Assembly: GCA_965242785.1 (NCBI GenBank)
Contig: CBDETA010000002.1
Span: 62,001-126,000, forward strand
Direction of reading: 5' to 3'
DNA: 64,000 bases
Source of the DNA: Maricaulis sp965242785
GTDB lineage: Bacteria; Pseudomonadota; Alphaproteobacteria; Caulobacterales; Maricaulaceae
Below, piece by piece: positions 18,150 through 25,440 of the stretch; the first letter of the stretch is position 1; the number at the start of each line of letters is the position of its first letter. A program made the position numbers and the translations under genes. The notes beneath the pieces were generated by a model, which saw only the letters and a program-made list of their open reading frames with translations, made no database searches and was not told where the DNA came from.

Positions 18150-19363
18150 CGCCGTCCGCCGGCGAGCTTGAGCGCTTCCGGTCTGGCGCGCAGGCGGGCC
18201 ATGGCCCAGACGCCGATGAAGGGGCCGATGGCCAGCGGGGCGAAGGCCCAGCTCCAGCCGACCCGGTCGATCCAGAGCGGCAAGAGCTGGACCATGACCG
18301 CGGTGAGGGCAAAGCCCAGGGCGGTCTGCAGGGTCAAGAGCGTTCCGGTCCATTGCGGCGGGCTGAGCTCGGTGATGGCGGCGGAGAATTGCGCGCTGTC
18401 GGCGATGACCGACAGGCCCCAGAGCAGGAGCAGCGGGATCATCAGCCCGGGCGGAGCCTGGAAGAAGAGGCCGGCGAAGAGGGCGCAGCTTCCGGAAATG
18501 CCCATGGAAATCATGGTGATGGTGGTGCGGCCATGGCGGTCGGCGGCGCGGCCGGCAACAAGACAGCCCACCGCCCCGATGGCAACGACGGCGAAGGCGG
18601 TGAGGCTGGCGGCGGAGGCCGGGCCCTGCCGGGAAAGCCAGTAGGCATGGGCGAAGGGGCCGATCCAGGCCCACATCGCATAGAGTTCCCACATGTGTCC
18701 CAGATAGCCCAGATTGGCCAGGCGCAGCGCCGGATCGCGCCAGGCGAGAGCCATCGCGGAGGCCTTCAGGGCGGGTGAGGGACGTAAACCCGGCCCACCC
18801 CGGGCGAAACAGATCAGGAGCGCGGCCGTAAAGGCGGCGAAGGTCGAGGCCCAAAACGGGGTCTGCCAGGCCAATCCGATGTCAAAGGCGCTGAAGGCGA
18901 AGGGCAGGGCCGAGCCCAGGGTGAGGGCACCGACCAGAAGGCCGACGAGAAAACCCGCATCGCCGCGCGCCCAGCTCGCCGCCAGCTTCATCCCGACCGG
19001 ATAGACCGCCGCCAGCGACGCCCCGGCCAGGAGCCGGGTGACGATCATGGCACCACTGCCCGGTTCGCAGACGAGCGCCAGGAGATTGGCGGCCCCGGCG
19101 CCGATGGCACCGGCGGCAAACAGGTGTTTGGGCTCGATGCGGTCGGCGAGACCGAAGACGGCGCTGGCCAGGGCTCCGGCGACGAAGCCGATCTGGACCG
19201 CGCTGGTCAGTGCGGCCTGGCGCAGCGGCGAAAGGGCGCCGGCGGCGATGAGGTCGGGCAGGGCGGCGGCGGCAGAGAACCAGACCGACAGGGCGGCGAC
19301 CTGGGCGAGGGCGATGAAGGCCAGCGCCCTGGTCTTGCCGGCAAAGGCGGTATCGCCGCTCAT
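18146..19363 (-). CDS. MFS transporter
   Basis: 405 residues with twelve predicted membrane helices and a central cytoplasmic loop rich in Arg and Pro. Helix-rich sequence such as AFIALAQVAALSVWFSAAAALP and the loop FGLADRIEPKHLF (a variant of motif A) fit the major facilitator superfamily. The substrate cannot be read from sequence. The start codon overlaps the stop of the thioesterase gene (TGATG), and that gene in turn overlaps sspB, so the three form a translationally coupled operon; a functional link between them is not obvious. Confidence 0.88.
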   Translation of the reverse strand: MSGDTAFAGKTRALAFIALAQVAALSVWFSAAAALPDLIAAGALSPLRQAALTSAVQIGFVAGALASAVFGLADRIEPKHLFAAGAIGAGAANLLALVCEPGSGAMIVTRLLAGASLAAVYPVGMKLAASWARGDAGFLVGLLVGALTLGSALPFAFSAFDIGLAWQTPFWASTFAAFTAALLICFARGGPGLRPSPALKASAMALAWRDPALRLANLGYLGHMWELYAMWAWIGPFAHAYWLSRQGPASAASLTAFAVVAIGAVGCLVAGRAADRHGRTTITMISMGISGSCALFAGLFFQAPPGLMIPLLLLWGLSVIADSAQFSAAITELSPPQWTGTLLTLQTALGFALTAVMVQLLPLWIDRVGWSWAFAPLAIGPFIGVWAMARLRARPEALKLAGGRR

Positions 19364-19854
19364 CAGCGCGGGGCGGGTTTGACCCGGCGGACCTGGCAGG
19401 TGGCGCTGGACTTGGCGGCGATCTCGCCGTCCGGTGTCCAGATCGTGCCCTCCATGAAGGCGACCCGTCCGCCAATGCGCATGGCCTGGCCGCGAGCCCG
19501 GCAGGGCTGCAGCGGCAGCGGATTATAGAAGCTGGTCTTGATTTCCAGCGTCGGCACGCCGCAGGTGAAGCGTTCGGCGACCAGAACGGCCAGTGACATC
19601 ACCTCGTCCAGCATGGCGGTGACGATCCCGCCCTGGACGCTGCCGCGCAGATTGGCGAGCTGTTGGGTGGGATTGAACTCGGCCTCCAGCCAGCGCTCCT
19701 CGATGGAGAAATCCAGCAGGCGAAAGCCCAGGAGGCGGGAGGCGTGCGGATGTTCGGCGCGTTCGCCCAGCCGGTCGCGGATCTGCTGTGCGCTCAGCGG
19801 TTCAGGCGGCGGTCCGCCGGCCAGATCGGGTGCAACGAGGCCCTGATCCTTCAT
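19363..19854 (-). CDS. PaaI-like hotdog-fold thioesterase
   Basis: 163 residues. The core LRGSVQGGIVTAMLDEVMSLAV followed by PTLEIKTSFYNPL is the hotdog-fold signature of PaaI/acyl-CoA thioesterase family members, with the conserved Gly-Gly and the Asp/Glu in the central helix. These enzymes hydrolyse acyl-CoA thioesters in the cytoplasm; the specific acyl group is unknown. The ATG overlaps the sspB stop (TAATG), and its stop overlaps the MFS start, so it sits in the middle of a coupled operon. Confidence 0.88.
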   Translation of the reverse strand: MKDQGLVAPDLAGGPPPEPLSAQQIRDRLGERAEHPHASRLLGFRLLDFSIEERWLEAEFNPTQQLANLRGSVQGGIVTAMLDEVMSLAVLVAERFTCGVPTLEIKTSFYNPLPLQPCRARGQAMRIGGRVAFMEGTIWTPDGEIAAKSSATCQVRRVKPAPR

Positions 19855-20360
19855 TACTTCTTGCGGAAACTGTCCAGCGACACGACCTGGGCGCCGTCAC
19901 CGGACTTGGCCGGCTTGGACTTGGACGGGGACGACTTGCCGCCGGCGGCCGCCTTGGGCTGGTCATCATCACCGCCGGTGAGATCGGCCTCGTCCTCGCC
20001 GGTGTCCTGCTCGAACTGGAGATGGAAACCGACCGAGGGGTCGTGGAAGCGCGAGATCGCCGAATAGGGCATTTTCAGATATTTCGGCACACCGGAGAAT
20101 TTCAGCGTCACCTCGAACCCGCTTTCGGTGACATTGAGGTCCCAGAACTGGTGTTCCAGCACGATCGTCATTTCCTGCGGGTATTTCTCCAGCAGGGTCG
20201 GGTCGATATCGACGCCCGGTGCGGTGGTGCGGAAGGTGATGTAGAAATGGTGCTGTCCGGGCAGGCCTTCCGGTCCGCCGGCCTTGCGCAGAGCCTGCCG
20301 GACCACTCCGCGAAGAGCGTCCTGCGCCATCAGATCGTAGCGCATCAGGTCCTTGGCCAT
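19854..20360 (-). CDS. sspB: SspB, ClpXP adaptor for tmRNA-tagged proteins
   Basis: 168 residues. SspB binds the ssrA tag and hands the tagged protein to ClpX. The alpha-type family is recognised from MAKDLMRYDLMAQDALRGVV, then HHFYITFRT, EMTIVLEHQFWDLNV and FEVTLKFSGVPKYLKMPYSAI. The long Asp/Lys/Ser-rich linker ends in VVSLDSFRKK, the C-terminal segment expected to contact ClpX. I chose the ATG at 20360, since GGGGGA sits about six bases upstream; an ATG two codons earlier (20366) is too close to it. ssrA itself lies only about 1 kb upstream on the same strand, with one unknown gene between. Longer in-frame extensions have no support. Confidence 0.95.
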   Translation of the reverse strand: MAKDLMRYDLMAQDALRGVVRQALRKAGGPEGLPGQHHFYITFRTTAPGVDIDPTLLEKYPQEMTIVLEHQFWDLNVTESGFEVTLKFSGVPKYLKMPYSAISRFHDPSVGFHLQFEQDTGEDEADLTGGDDDQPKAAAGGKSSPSKSKPAKSGDGAQVVSLDSFRKK

Positions 20361-20388
20361 TTGCATTCCCCCGAAAACTCCCGAAACG

Positions 20389-20416
20389 AGGGTACTCCAT
20401 GCCCAAGAGGGGTCAA
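20389..20416 (-). promoter_or_regulatory. Putative sigma-70-type promoter for sspB
   Basis: On the minus strand TTGACC and TACCCT are separated by 16 bases, about 30 bases upstream of the sspB start. This is a fair match to housekeeping promoters; it has not been distinguished from chance. Confidence 0.4.
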
Positions 20417-20491
20417 CGCTTATCGGCGGTTTGACTGCACAAGACCGATCCTGGCGTGAATCAAGGGTTTCGCCTGCCCGTGAAAGGCGAA

Positions 20492-21031
20492 TCAACCTGA
20501 TCGGGCCTGGTTCTGCGGCTGCGTTTCCGGCCTCGAGCGGGCCAGCCGCCGGACCGGCCTCAGCGAGCGCTGGGCCCGCACGCTGGGGCAGTCCGGGCTG
20601 AGGGCATCCGGACAGGCGCAATTGCACTGGCGGTTGCGCTGGGCGCACAGGGTGGGGGCGATCTCCAGCCAGCTGACAGCGGTGTCACGACGGATGAAAT
20701 GACCGACCTGATAACCCGCGGCGGCCAGGCGCGTGTAGAAGGCAACCTCGCAGGCCTGCGGCGCCGGGGAGGCCGGCCGGACCAGGGCAAGGGCGGTGCG
20801 GGCGGGAATGAAGTCGAGGAAGAAGTCGGCCAGATTGTCGCCATCGGGTCCGCAGGCGAAGGACACCGGCCCCGACAGCTGCAGGAGGTAATTCACCGGC
20901 CGCCCGGCCAGATTGGCTTCGGACAGTTGCTCGAAAGCGTTCAGGCATTCGGTCCAGCTGGCCCCGGCGCTGAGTGTCAGGGCGGCGATGTCCGGGCTGA
21001 TCCAATCCAGGGTGTGACGCGAGCGGGACAT
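20492..21031 (-). CDS. Hypothetical protein between ssrA and sspB
   Basis: 179 residues. The first 130 residues look like a folded cytoplasmic domain (phrases DWISPDIAALTL, VNYLLQLSGPVSFACG and DFFLDFIPARTALALV), and the C-terminus is an Arg/Gln/Ser-rich tail. A small cluster of cysteines (RNRQCNCACPDALSPDC) near residue 140 might bind metal. I recognise no family. It lies directly downstream of the tmRNA gene and 130 bases upstream of sspB, all on the same strand. No good ribosome site precedes the ATG. Confidence 0.65.
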   Translation of the reverse strand: MSRSRHTLDWISPDIAALTLSAGASWTECLNAFEQLSEANLAGRPVNYLLQLSGPVSFACGPDGDNLADFFLDFIPARTALALVRPASPAPQACEVAFYTRLAAAGYQVGHFIRRDTAVSWLEIAPTLCAQRNRQCNCACPDALSPDCPSVRAQRSLRPVRRLARSRPETQPQNQARSG

Positions 21032-21224
21032 GACAGATCGGGTTGCGGGCCGCGGAAGGGACGGCTCGCAAGAACCCTAACGCAACCAGGTGGTTCGTTT
21101 GAAGGGCGCATTGCCGGGTAAATTATGCGGCCCGGCATTAAGGGAAATGGAAAGGAATCGGCTGAAACGGCGCAGGACGGTACCGGACTGCCGACGCGGG
21201 GCTTCAGGCCTGGTGGGCAAATGC

Positions 21225-21604
21225 GATGCGCGCTGGAGAAAGTGGAGGCTTCTGTTGCCAGGCGCCTCCGAGCCCCGCCTGGACCGGCTAAAGGGTCCAG
21301 GACTTTAAAGGCGAGATATCCCGCACTGCATTACGCAGCGAGGGCGACCTCTTCAGCAAAGTTGTCGTTGGCAACTTTCAAAACGAGCCTGTAACGGGCC
21401 TCACCCGGGCGAAAGCAAATCCCCTTTACCCGTCCGTCGATCCTGTTTCGGCCCCAAACTCAAACCCGCAACGAGCAACGAACGGGTGTCCTGCCGGACG
21501 CCGTCAAGGCGGGTGGCAGGAAGATTGGTGGAGCCGCCGGGTACTGCCCCCGGGTCCGGTCCGGTTATTACGAGCGCGTTTATCGCCATAGCTGGCAAGC
21601 CAGC
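21225..21604 (-). ncRNA. ssrA: Two-piece (circularly permuted) tmRNA gene
   Basis: Read on the minus strand, the acceptor piece comes first and ends in CGGCTCCACCA at 21526, with a T-arm whose stems are CCGGG and CCCGG around the alphaproteobacterial loop GGCAGTA. After an intervening segment the coding piece starts with GGGGCCG at 21455; this pairs perfectly with CGGCTCC of the acceptor piece. The tag frame at 21331-21372 reads ANDNFAEEVALAA followed by TAA. A likely -10 (TATATT, 21611-21616) lies just upstream. The 3' end of the coding piece, placed near 21225, is approximate. tmRNA rescues stalled ribosomes and tags the nascent protein for ClpXP. Confidence 0.95.
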
Positions 21605-21610
21605 AGGATT

Positions 21611-21639
21611 AATATAGGGGATCGGCGGGCGGATATGAA
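21611..21639 (-). promoter_or_regulatory. Putative ssrA promoter
   Basis: TTCATA, 17 bases, then TATATT on the minus strand, seven or so bases before the inferred 5' end of the pre-tmRNA. The -10 match is good and the -35 match is partial. Confidence 0.45.
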
Positions 21640-21744
21640 GGGGCGGGCTCAGGTGGGGGCTGGGGTGTTCATTGCTTGACGCCGCTGGAATGCCGAGGCG
21701 AAATCGAGGCGGGGGTGAAGGGGCGGCGGGCGAGACGGTCTAAG

Positions 21745-21768
21745 AAATGGTGTGTGTCCCTGTTTTGC
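21745..21768 (+). repeat. Dispersed repeat copy (GGTGTGTGTCCCTG core), forward
   Basis: AAATGGTGTGTGTCCCTGTT, the first of about ten copies of a short intergenic sequence found from here to 26.1 kb in both orientations. See the finding on this family. Confidence 0.7.
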
Positions 21769-21891
21769 CGCGGCCCATTCTTCTCAATTATTTCTACCAA
21801 TAATGAAAATGTAACGGGATGTATGTATTCACAATATAGATACTCGACTGTAGACGAATCTGAGCTTATTTAAAAACGGCATGCTTATATA

Positions 21892-22071
21892 ATGGGTGAA
21901 ATGGTGCGAGCGACTTCAATTTATTTGATCTTAGCAATTGCGTGTGCCCTGGCATATAGTTTCATTCTTGGCGCAAGTCTTTATCGTGGATTCGTGGTGT
22001 CGTCGATTGTGTTTGGGTTCTGGGGGCTGGCGTATCTCTGCGTTGTGTTGGCAAAGAAATCCGAGCGTTAA
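21892..22071 (+). CDS. Small membrane protein
   Basis: 59 residues, with two hydrophobic stretches (IYLILAIACALAYSFILGA and VVSSIVFGFWGLAYLCVVLA) separated by the short polar turn SLYRGF and ending in a basic AKKSER tail, as expected for a two-helix inner-membrane protein. The base composition is much more AT-rich than the flanking backbone. There is no obvious ribosome site before the first ATG; a second in-frame start is GTG at 21904. I know no family. It lies between ssrA and the repeat-rich stretch. Confidence 0.5.
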   Translation: MGEMVRATSIYLILAIACALAYSFILGASLYRGFVVSSIVFGFWGLAYLCVVLAKKSER

Positions 22072-22253
22072 GCACTGGGACAAACCGGGACAGACTCAGT
22101 TTCCCGCAGGAGCAGGCACCGTGCCTAACCGGAGGGACGCTCCGGTTGATTGTGTCTGTCGCGGTTTTTTGTCGGCTAGCGCCGGGCTGCGTCCGGGAGA
22201 AATGCGGAGGAATGACTGGGAGGAGTTGTGGACTAACGCTCAGGGGGCTTGGC

Positions 22254-22282
22254 AGAAAAGGGTGTGAGTCCCTGATTTTCTT
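22254..22282 (+). repeat. Dispersed repeat copy, degenerate, forward
   Basis: AAAAGGGTGTGAGTCCCTGA, a diverged copy of the GGTGTGTGTCCCTG element. A small perfect hairpin (AACCGGAG and CTCCGGTT around GGACG, 22124-22144) lies about 110 bases upstream in the same gene-free stretch of 260 bases. Confidence 0.5.
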
Positions 22283-22331
22283 GGCTCGCCATGGAAATGA
22301 TCTGCTCAGTATCCAATGTGCATCCAGCCTC

Positions 22332-22817
22332 CTATGGCATCGCCGCCGCGACCTTGGCGGTCACGTCCTGGACACTAGGCACATCCCACACATCATCGCG
22401 CAGGATGAACTTGTGGCTGTTCGTATGGGCGACGTAGGTTGAACGCTCCTTCACGACGCCGCGCGGGATGAGTGCCGCGCGAACCACACGGTAGTCATCG
22501 TCAAAGATTACGCCCGCCAGCACGTCGAAGTGCCCGCCCGCGAGGTCCCGGATTGCCGAGAGCTGACGAGAGGGGTTCCGCCGATGAACCCGCCGTCCCT
22601 TGATCTGGTAGCGCACCCCTCTTGGCCCAGTAGCGTCAAAGCCCCGCTCAGAGTTCGGCGCCTGCGTCCAGCCGAACGCCGCGCAGAACAGGTGCTCGGC
22701 AAGGTCACCGGTCGGGTTATTCGCGCTCCGCACGACACCACGCGTCCGAAGCTCTTCACCTATTTGGGAATGTAGGGCCAGAAGCTCAGTTGCGGTCATC
22801 TTGGTGAGGTCAGACAA
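22332..22817 (-). CDS. PD-(D/E)XK nuclease-like protein
   Basis: 161 residues from a TTG at 22817 that has GGAG seven bases upstream; the ATG at 22799 is an alternative. After an N-terminal helix the sequence has GDLAEHLFCAAFGW, then RGFDATGPRGVRYQIKGRRV, which gives the spaced Glu, Asp and Gln-x-Lys of a PD-(D/E)XK active site. The remainder (GGHFDVLAGVIFDDDYRVVRAALIP) fits the continuing beta-sheet of such a fold. It may be a solitary restriction-type nuclease or a DNA-repair protein. No methyltransferase is adjacent. The fold call is from motif spacing and is moderately secure. Confidence 0.65.
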   Translation of the reverse strand: MSDLTKMTATELLALHSQIGEELRTRGVVRSANNPTGDLAEHLFCAAFGWTQAPNSERGFDATGPRGVRYQIKGRRVHRRNPSRQLSAIRDLAGGHFDVLAGVIFDDDYRVVRAALIPRGVVKERSTYVAHTNSHKFILRDDVWDVPSVQDVTAKVAAAMP

Positions 22818-22883
22818 TATGGGTCTCCGGCGGTGCTGTATCGCTGCCCCCAGTATCAATAACACAACATGCAGGTTGCTAAG

Positions 22884-23370
22884 GAAAATAGGGACACACA
22901 CCATTTCTCGACCTGCCGCGCCCCGCGCGACACGCCGCCATTGATCCCTTGCCGGGATTTCGCCTCGGGGGTTCAGCCGCGTCAAGGGCCGCGCAGCGGC
23001 CGCTTCGCGGTTTCACCCTTGACGCGGCTGAACCCCCGAGGCCTGCTGGCTGACAAGGGATTTATGGGGGAGGCTGCGCCGGGGCGCGCGAGGTTCGAAG
23101 GATGTGTGGGGCGGCGTTTTGCCATTCGCGCCAGTTTTTCCCGGATGCGCTTCAGCGCAATCCGGGATCAACGAGAGACTCATCGCTTGCAATGACGCGC
23201 GGTAGGTCCCGGATCTCCGCCCGGCTTTCGCCGGGCTGCGTCCGGGCGAAATGGGAGAGAGGCGTTCTGCAGGTGCGGCCCGGGCGTTGGACGTGAGCGG
23301 CGGCTGGATACTTCGCCCAAAATGGTGTGTGTCCCTGTTTTCCCCAAAATGGTGTGTGTCCCTGTTTTCC
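22884..23370. mobile_element. MITE-like palindromic element
   Basis: The ends are inverted copies of the dispersed repeat (AGGGACACACACCATTT at the left, AAATGGTGTGTGTCCCT twice at the right). Near the left third is a perfect 27-bp inverted repeat (22962-22988 and 23016-23042), with a loop that is itself palindromic and an outer ATCCCTTG/CAAGGGAT pair (22944-23061). No gene is visible inside. The whole looks like a non-autonomous element or a nested set of REP-like repeats; where it begins and ends is inference. Confidence 0.55.
22962..23042. repeat. 27-bp perfect inverted repeat (large hairpin)
   Basis: The arms start GCCTCGGGGGTTCAGCC at 22962 and end with its exact reverse complement at 23042. 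The 27-base loop contains CCGCG-c-AGCGGCCGCT-t-CGCGG, a second palindrome. As RNA or as a cruciform this would be very stable. Confidence 0.9.
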
Positions 23371-23575
23371 GTGCTTTCCAGGCAAGGCTGCGGTTCAGGG
23401 CGGCGAAGCCAACGCGATAGAGGCCACATACACGAATGAGATCTTTGCAATCCGACCTCGGCCATCTTGCGCTTCTCCGGACAGACGGCTTTGAAATGAC
23501 GGAGGTGCGCACGCCGTTTCGAAGCTGCGAGCCTTGGCGCCTTCGCTCAGATTCCATGGGGTCGAGTCGAGTGGG

Positions 23576-24016
23576 ATGCGCTTTGTGATTTCCGATCGGT
23601 GCCGGGAACAAAAGACCGAGGCCCGCGCAACGGGGTTCTCGACGGTCAGCAACGAGTTCATTCTGCATGCAGATGAAGGCATCGAACGTGCCTTCGAGAT
23701 ATTGAACTACCTCGTCTATTTTCATCTGACCCTGCGCTTTGTGAACTACGACCAATTGCTTGATCTGGGGCGCAGTTTGAAGAGCGAGGGGAAGTACCAG
23801 TATGTTTATACCTCCCTTCCATTCTTTCTGACGGAAGATTATTCGCGTTATTCATGCGACCGCGACTTGTGTCAGCTTGTATGGGGCCAGGGCGTGCTAC
23901 CGGCCGAGGCGGACTACATTCGCAAATTCGGAGGCGATACGTTCGCAAGGAAATTCCATTCGGGCAATGCATACATCTTCCGGAACCGGGACAACGCCGA
24001 TTACCTCCTGGATTGA
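23576..24016 (+). CDS. Hypothetical protein in repeat-rich region
   Basis: 146 residues from ATG 23576; an in-frame TTG at 23534 would add 14. The sequence looks like a real folded domain, with helical and aromatic-rich phrases such as IERAFEILNYLVYFHLTLRFVN, LDLGRSLKSEGKYQYVY and DADYLLD-like ends. I recognise no family. An out-of-frame open stretch starting at 23436 (MRSLQSDLGHLALLRTDGFE) runs into it and ends at 23587, so the present gene may be the downstream part of a longer, frameshifted gene. It is flanked on both sides by copies of the dispersed repeat. Confidence 0.5.
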   Translation: MRFVISDRCREQKTEARATGFSTVSNEFILHADEGIERAFEILNYLVYFHLTLRFVNYDQLLDLGRSLKSEGKYQYVYTSLPFFLTEDYSRYSCDRDLCQLVWGQGVLPAEADYIRKFGGDTFARKFHSGNAYIFRNRDNADYLLD

Positions 24017-24019
24017 GTG

Positions 24020-24045
24020 AATGGGGACACGCGCCAATCTCCGAC
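24020..24045 (-). repeat. Dispersed repeat copy, degenerate, inverted
   Basis: ATGGGGACACGCGCCAATCT resembles the inverted form AGGGACACACACCATTT. It follows the stop codon of the preceding gene by three bases. Confidence 0.4.
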
Positions 24046-24261
24046 CTGTCGCACCGGGGCGTGAGGTTTGAAGACTGCGCGCATCCTTTTTTCCATTCGC
24101 GTCATCTCTTCCGGAAGCGCGTGGCGCTATCTGGAATACCCCATTGCAGATGTGGGGCTTGATTGCGGTGCGGTGGGTCCCGGATCTTCGCCCTCCCGGC
24201 CTTGAGCCGGGATCAGCCGGGTCGCGTCCGGGAGAAATGGGGGAGCGCGTACCTGGCGCCG

Positions 24262-24380
24262 CTACAGCACCGGCAGCACGATCAGCAGGGCGGCGGCGAG
24301 GGCGAGGCCGGTGACGTAGCCGATGTACAGGACGGGCAGGCGCAGGCTGGTACCGCACCAGCTGGAGCCGCAGAAGGCGG
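24262..24380 (-). pseudogene. Duplicated 3' stub of the DUF3667 gene
   Basis: About 119 bases match the 3' end of the gene at 26228-27268 closely. Both end in the same protein phrase, LRLPVLYIGYVTGL, and then a hydrophobic tail to the stop. Only about 36 codons remain, with no start, and the copy is bounded upstream by an inverted dispersed repeat at 24383. It appears to be the residue of a duplication or of a repeat-mediated rearrangement. Confidence 0.8.
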
Positions 24381-24472
24381 AAACACAGGGACACCCACCA
24401 TTTTCCCGTCCCGCAGGACCGGCAGAGGCTGTAAAGACCGCGGGCTTGGACGGTGTGCGTCCCTGTCTTGCG
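24380..24472. repeat. Inverted pair of dispersed repeats (BIME-like)
   Basis: ACAGGGACACCCACCATTTT at 24385-24404 faces GGTGTGCGTCCCTGTCTTG at 24452-24470, about 48 bases apart, so the transcript would form a stem-loop. It sits between the DUF3667 stub and the 3' end of the next gene. Confidence 0.65.
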
Positions 24473-24481
24473 AGTCTGGAC

Positions 24482-25054
24482 CTAGTCGGGGGTCTCCACC
24501 CGATTGATGAAGATCGGGCCGAATTGGATGGTCTGGCGGCCATAGCCCATATTCGCCCCGAACACGACATCGTCGGCGGCGAAATCCGCCTCGGCCACGC
24601 CGCGGACCGTGTAGTAGCGGCCCTCCTCGGTCGGACGCACATTCTCGCTGAAGATGTTGTCGTAGGGCTCGCTCGTTCGCACGATCTGGAGATCGATATT
24701 GCCGGTCTCAAGCCCGTTGATGGGCGACTCGGCGCGGATCCAGACCCGCAGCTCGACCGTGTCGCCGGCTTGGATGTCATTGACGATCGGAACGGTCACC
24801 CGTGACCGCCAGACTTCGTTGAGGCGGCGGCGCATGCTGACTTCCAGGGCGGCCCCGCCCGGGGCCGTGGGTGATTCCACGATGCGGCGGCGCAACCCGC
24901 TGCCTTCCGTGTCCCAGCGCACCGAGACCTGGTCATTCAGTGGCTCGAGCGCCGCGGTCGTGGACATGCCGGCCAGGGCGCCGGTCGCTCCGATCAGCAT
25001 GGCGACCAGTCCGGCCATTGCGGCTTTCATGCCGGATCGTCTGATGGTCCCCAT
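24482..25054 (-). CDS. Secreted carbohydrate-binding-like protein
   Basis: 190 residues from ATG 25054, which has GGGGAGG six bases upstream. A signal peptide ends near GALAG. The mature part is a single beta-sandwich-like domain, with alternating hydrophobic strands such as VTVPIVNDIQAGDTVELRVWI, DLQIVRTSEPYDNIF and FGANMGYGRQTIQFGPIFIN; this last pattern is common in carbohydrate-binding modules attached to xylanases and glucanases. No catalytic domain is attached. A LacI-type operator lies just upstream, so sugar-dependent expression is likely. Binding specificity is unknown, and the module call is from pattern only. Confidence 0.65.
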   Translation of the reverse strand: MGTIRRSGMKAAMAGLVAMLIGATGALAGMSTTAALEPLNDQVSVRWDTEGSGLRRRIVESPTAPGGAALEVSMRRRLNEVWRSRVTVPIVNDIQAGDTVELRVWIRAESPINGLETGNIDLQIVRTSEPYDNIFSENVRPTEEGRYYTVRGVAEADFAADDVVFGANMGYGRQTIQFGPIFINRVETPD

Positions 25055-25082
25055 GGCTTGCCTCCCCGCGTGCAAGTGGAAC

Positions 25083-25096
25083 TGATAGCGCTATCA
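25083..25096 (-). promoter_or_regulatory. LacI/GalR-family operator
   Basis: TGATAGCGCTATCA is a perfect 14-bp palindrome with the central CG typical of LacI-family sites. It lies 29 bases upstream of the start of the carbohydrate-binding-like gene, where a repressor would block transcription or initiation. The regulator is not in the window. Confidence 0.7.
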
Positions 25097-25398
25097 TTCT
25101 GCCTTGCAGGGGGAGGCGAGGCAAGGCCCGTCGCGACAGGATGGCGTCACCGACTCCGCCCGATCAGCTGGAAACAGGTGGAAGTGCTGGTCTCGAGACA
25201 AGCGGGGACGCACGCTACCAGCAGGAGCGAGCCGGGATATGCATTTCTCGTCAAAGACCGCGCACGCCCGACGCGGCTTCCTTATTCATCCCTGGGCAGC
25301 CTGCCGGCCTCGGGGTGGCTCGCCGCGTTGATGGACGAATTGTGCGGTGTCGCGTCAGGCGCGGCTGGTCGGACATTGGTGAGTGTCTTTATGGATTT

Positions 25399-25425
25399 GG
25401 AAACTGGTGTGCGTCCCTGATTATG
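25399..25425 (+). repeat. Dispersed repeat copy, forward
   Basis: AAACTGGTGTGCGTCCCTGA; lies immediately upstream of the ribosome site of the acetyltransferase gene. The inverted partner is at 26065. Confidence 0.55.
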
Positions 25426-25440
25426 CAGGGAGGCTGTTCC

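Noticed and set aside
23436..23587. Short frame ahead of the hypothetical gene at 23576
   Set aside because: It may be the 5' part of a frameshifted gene, but the join cannot be shown from one sequence, so it is only mentioned in that entry.
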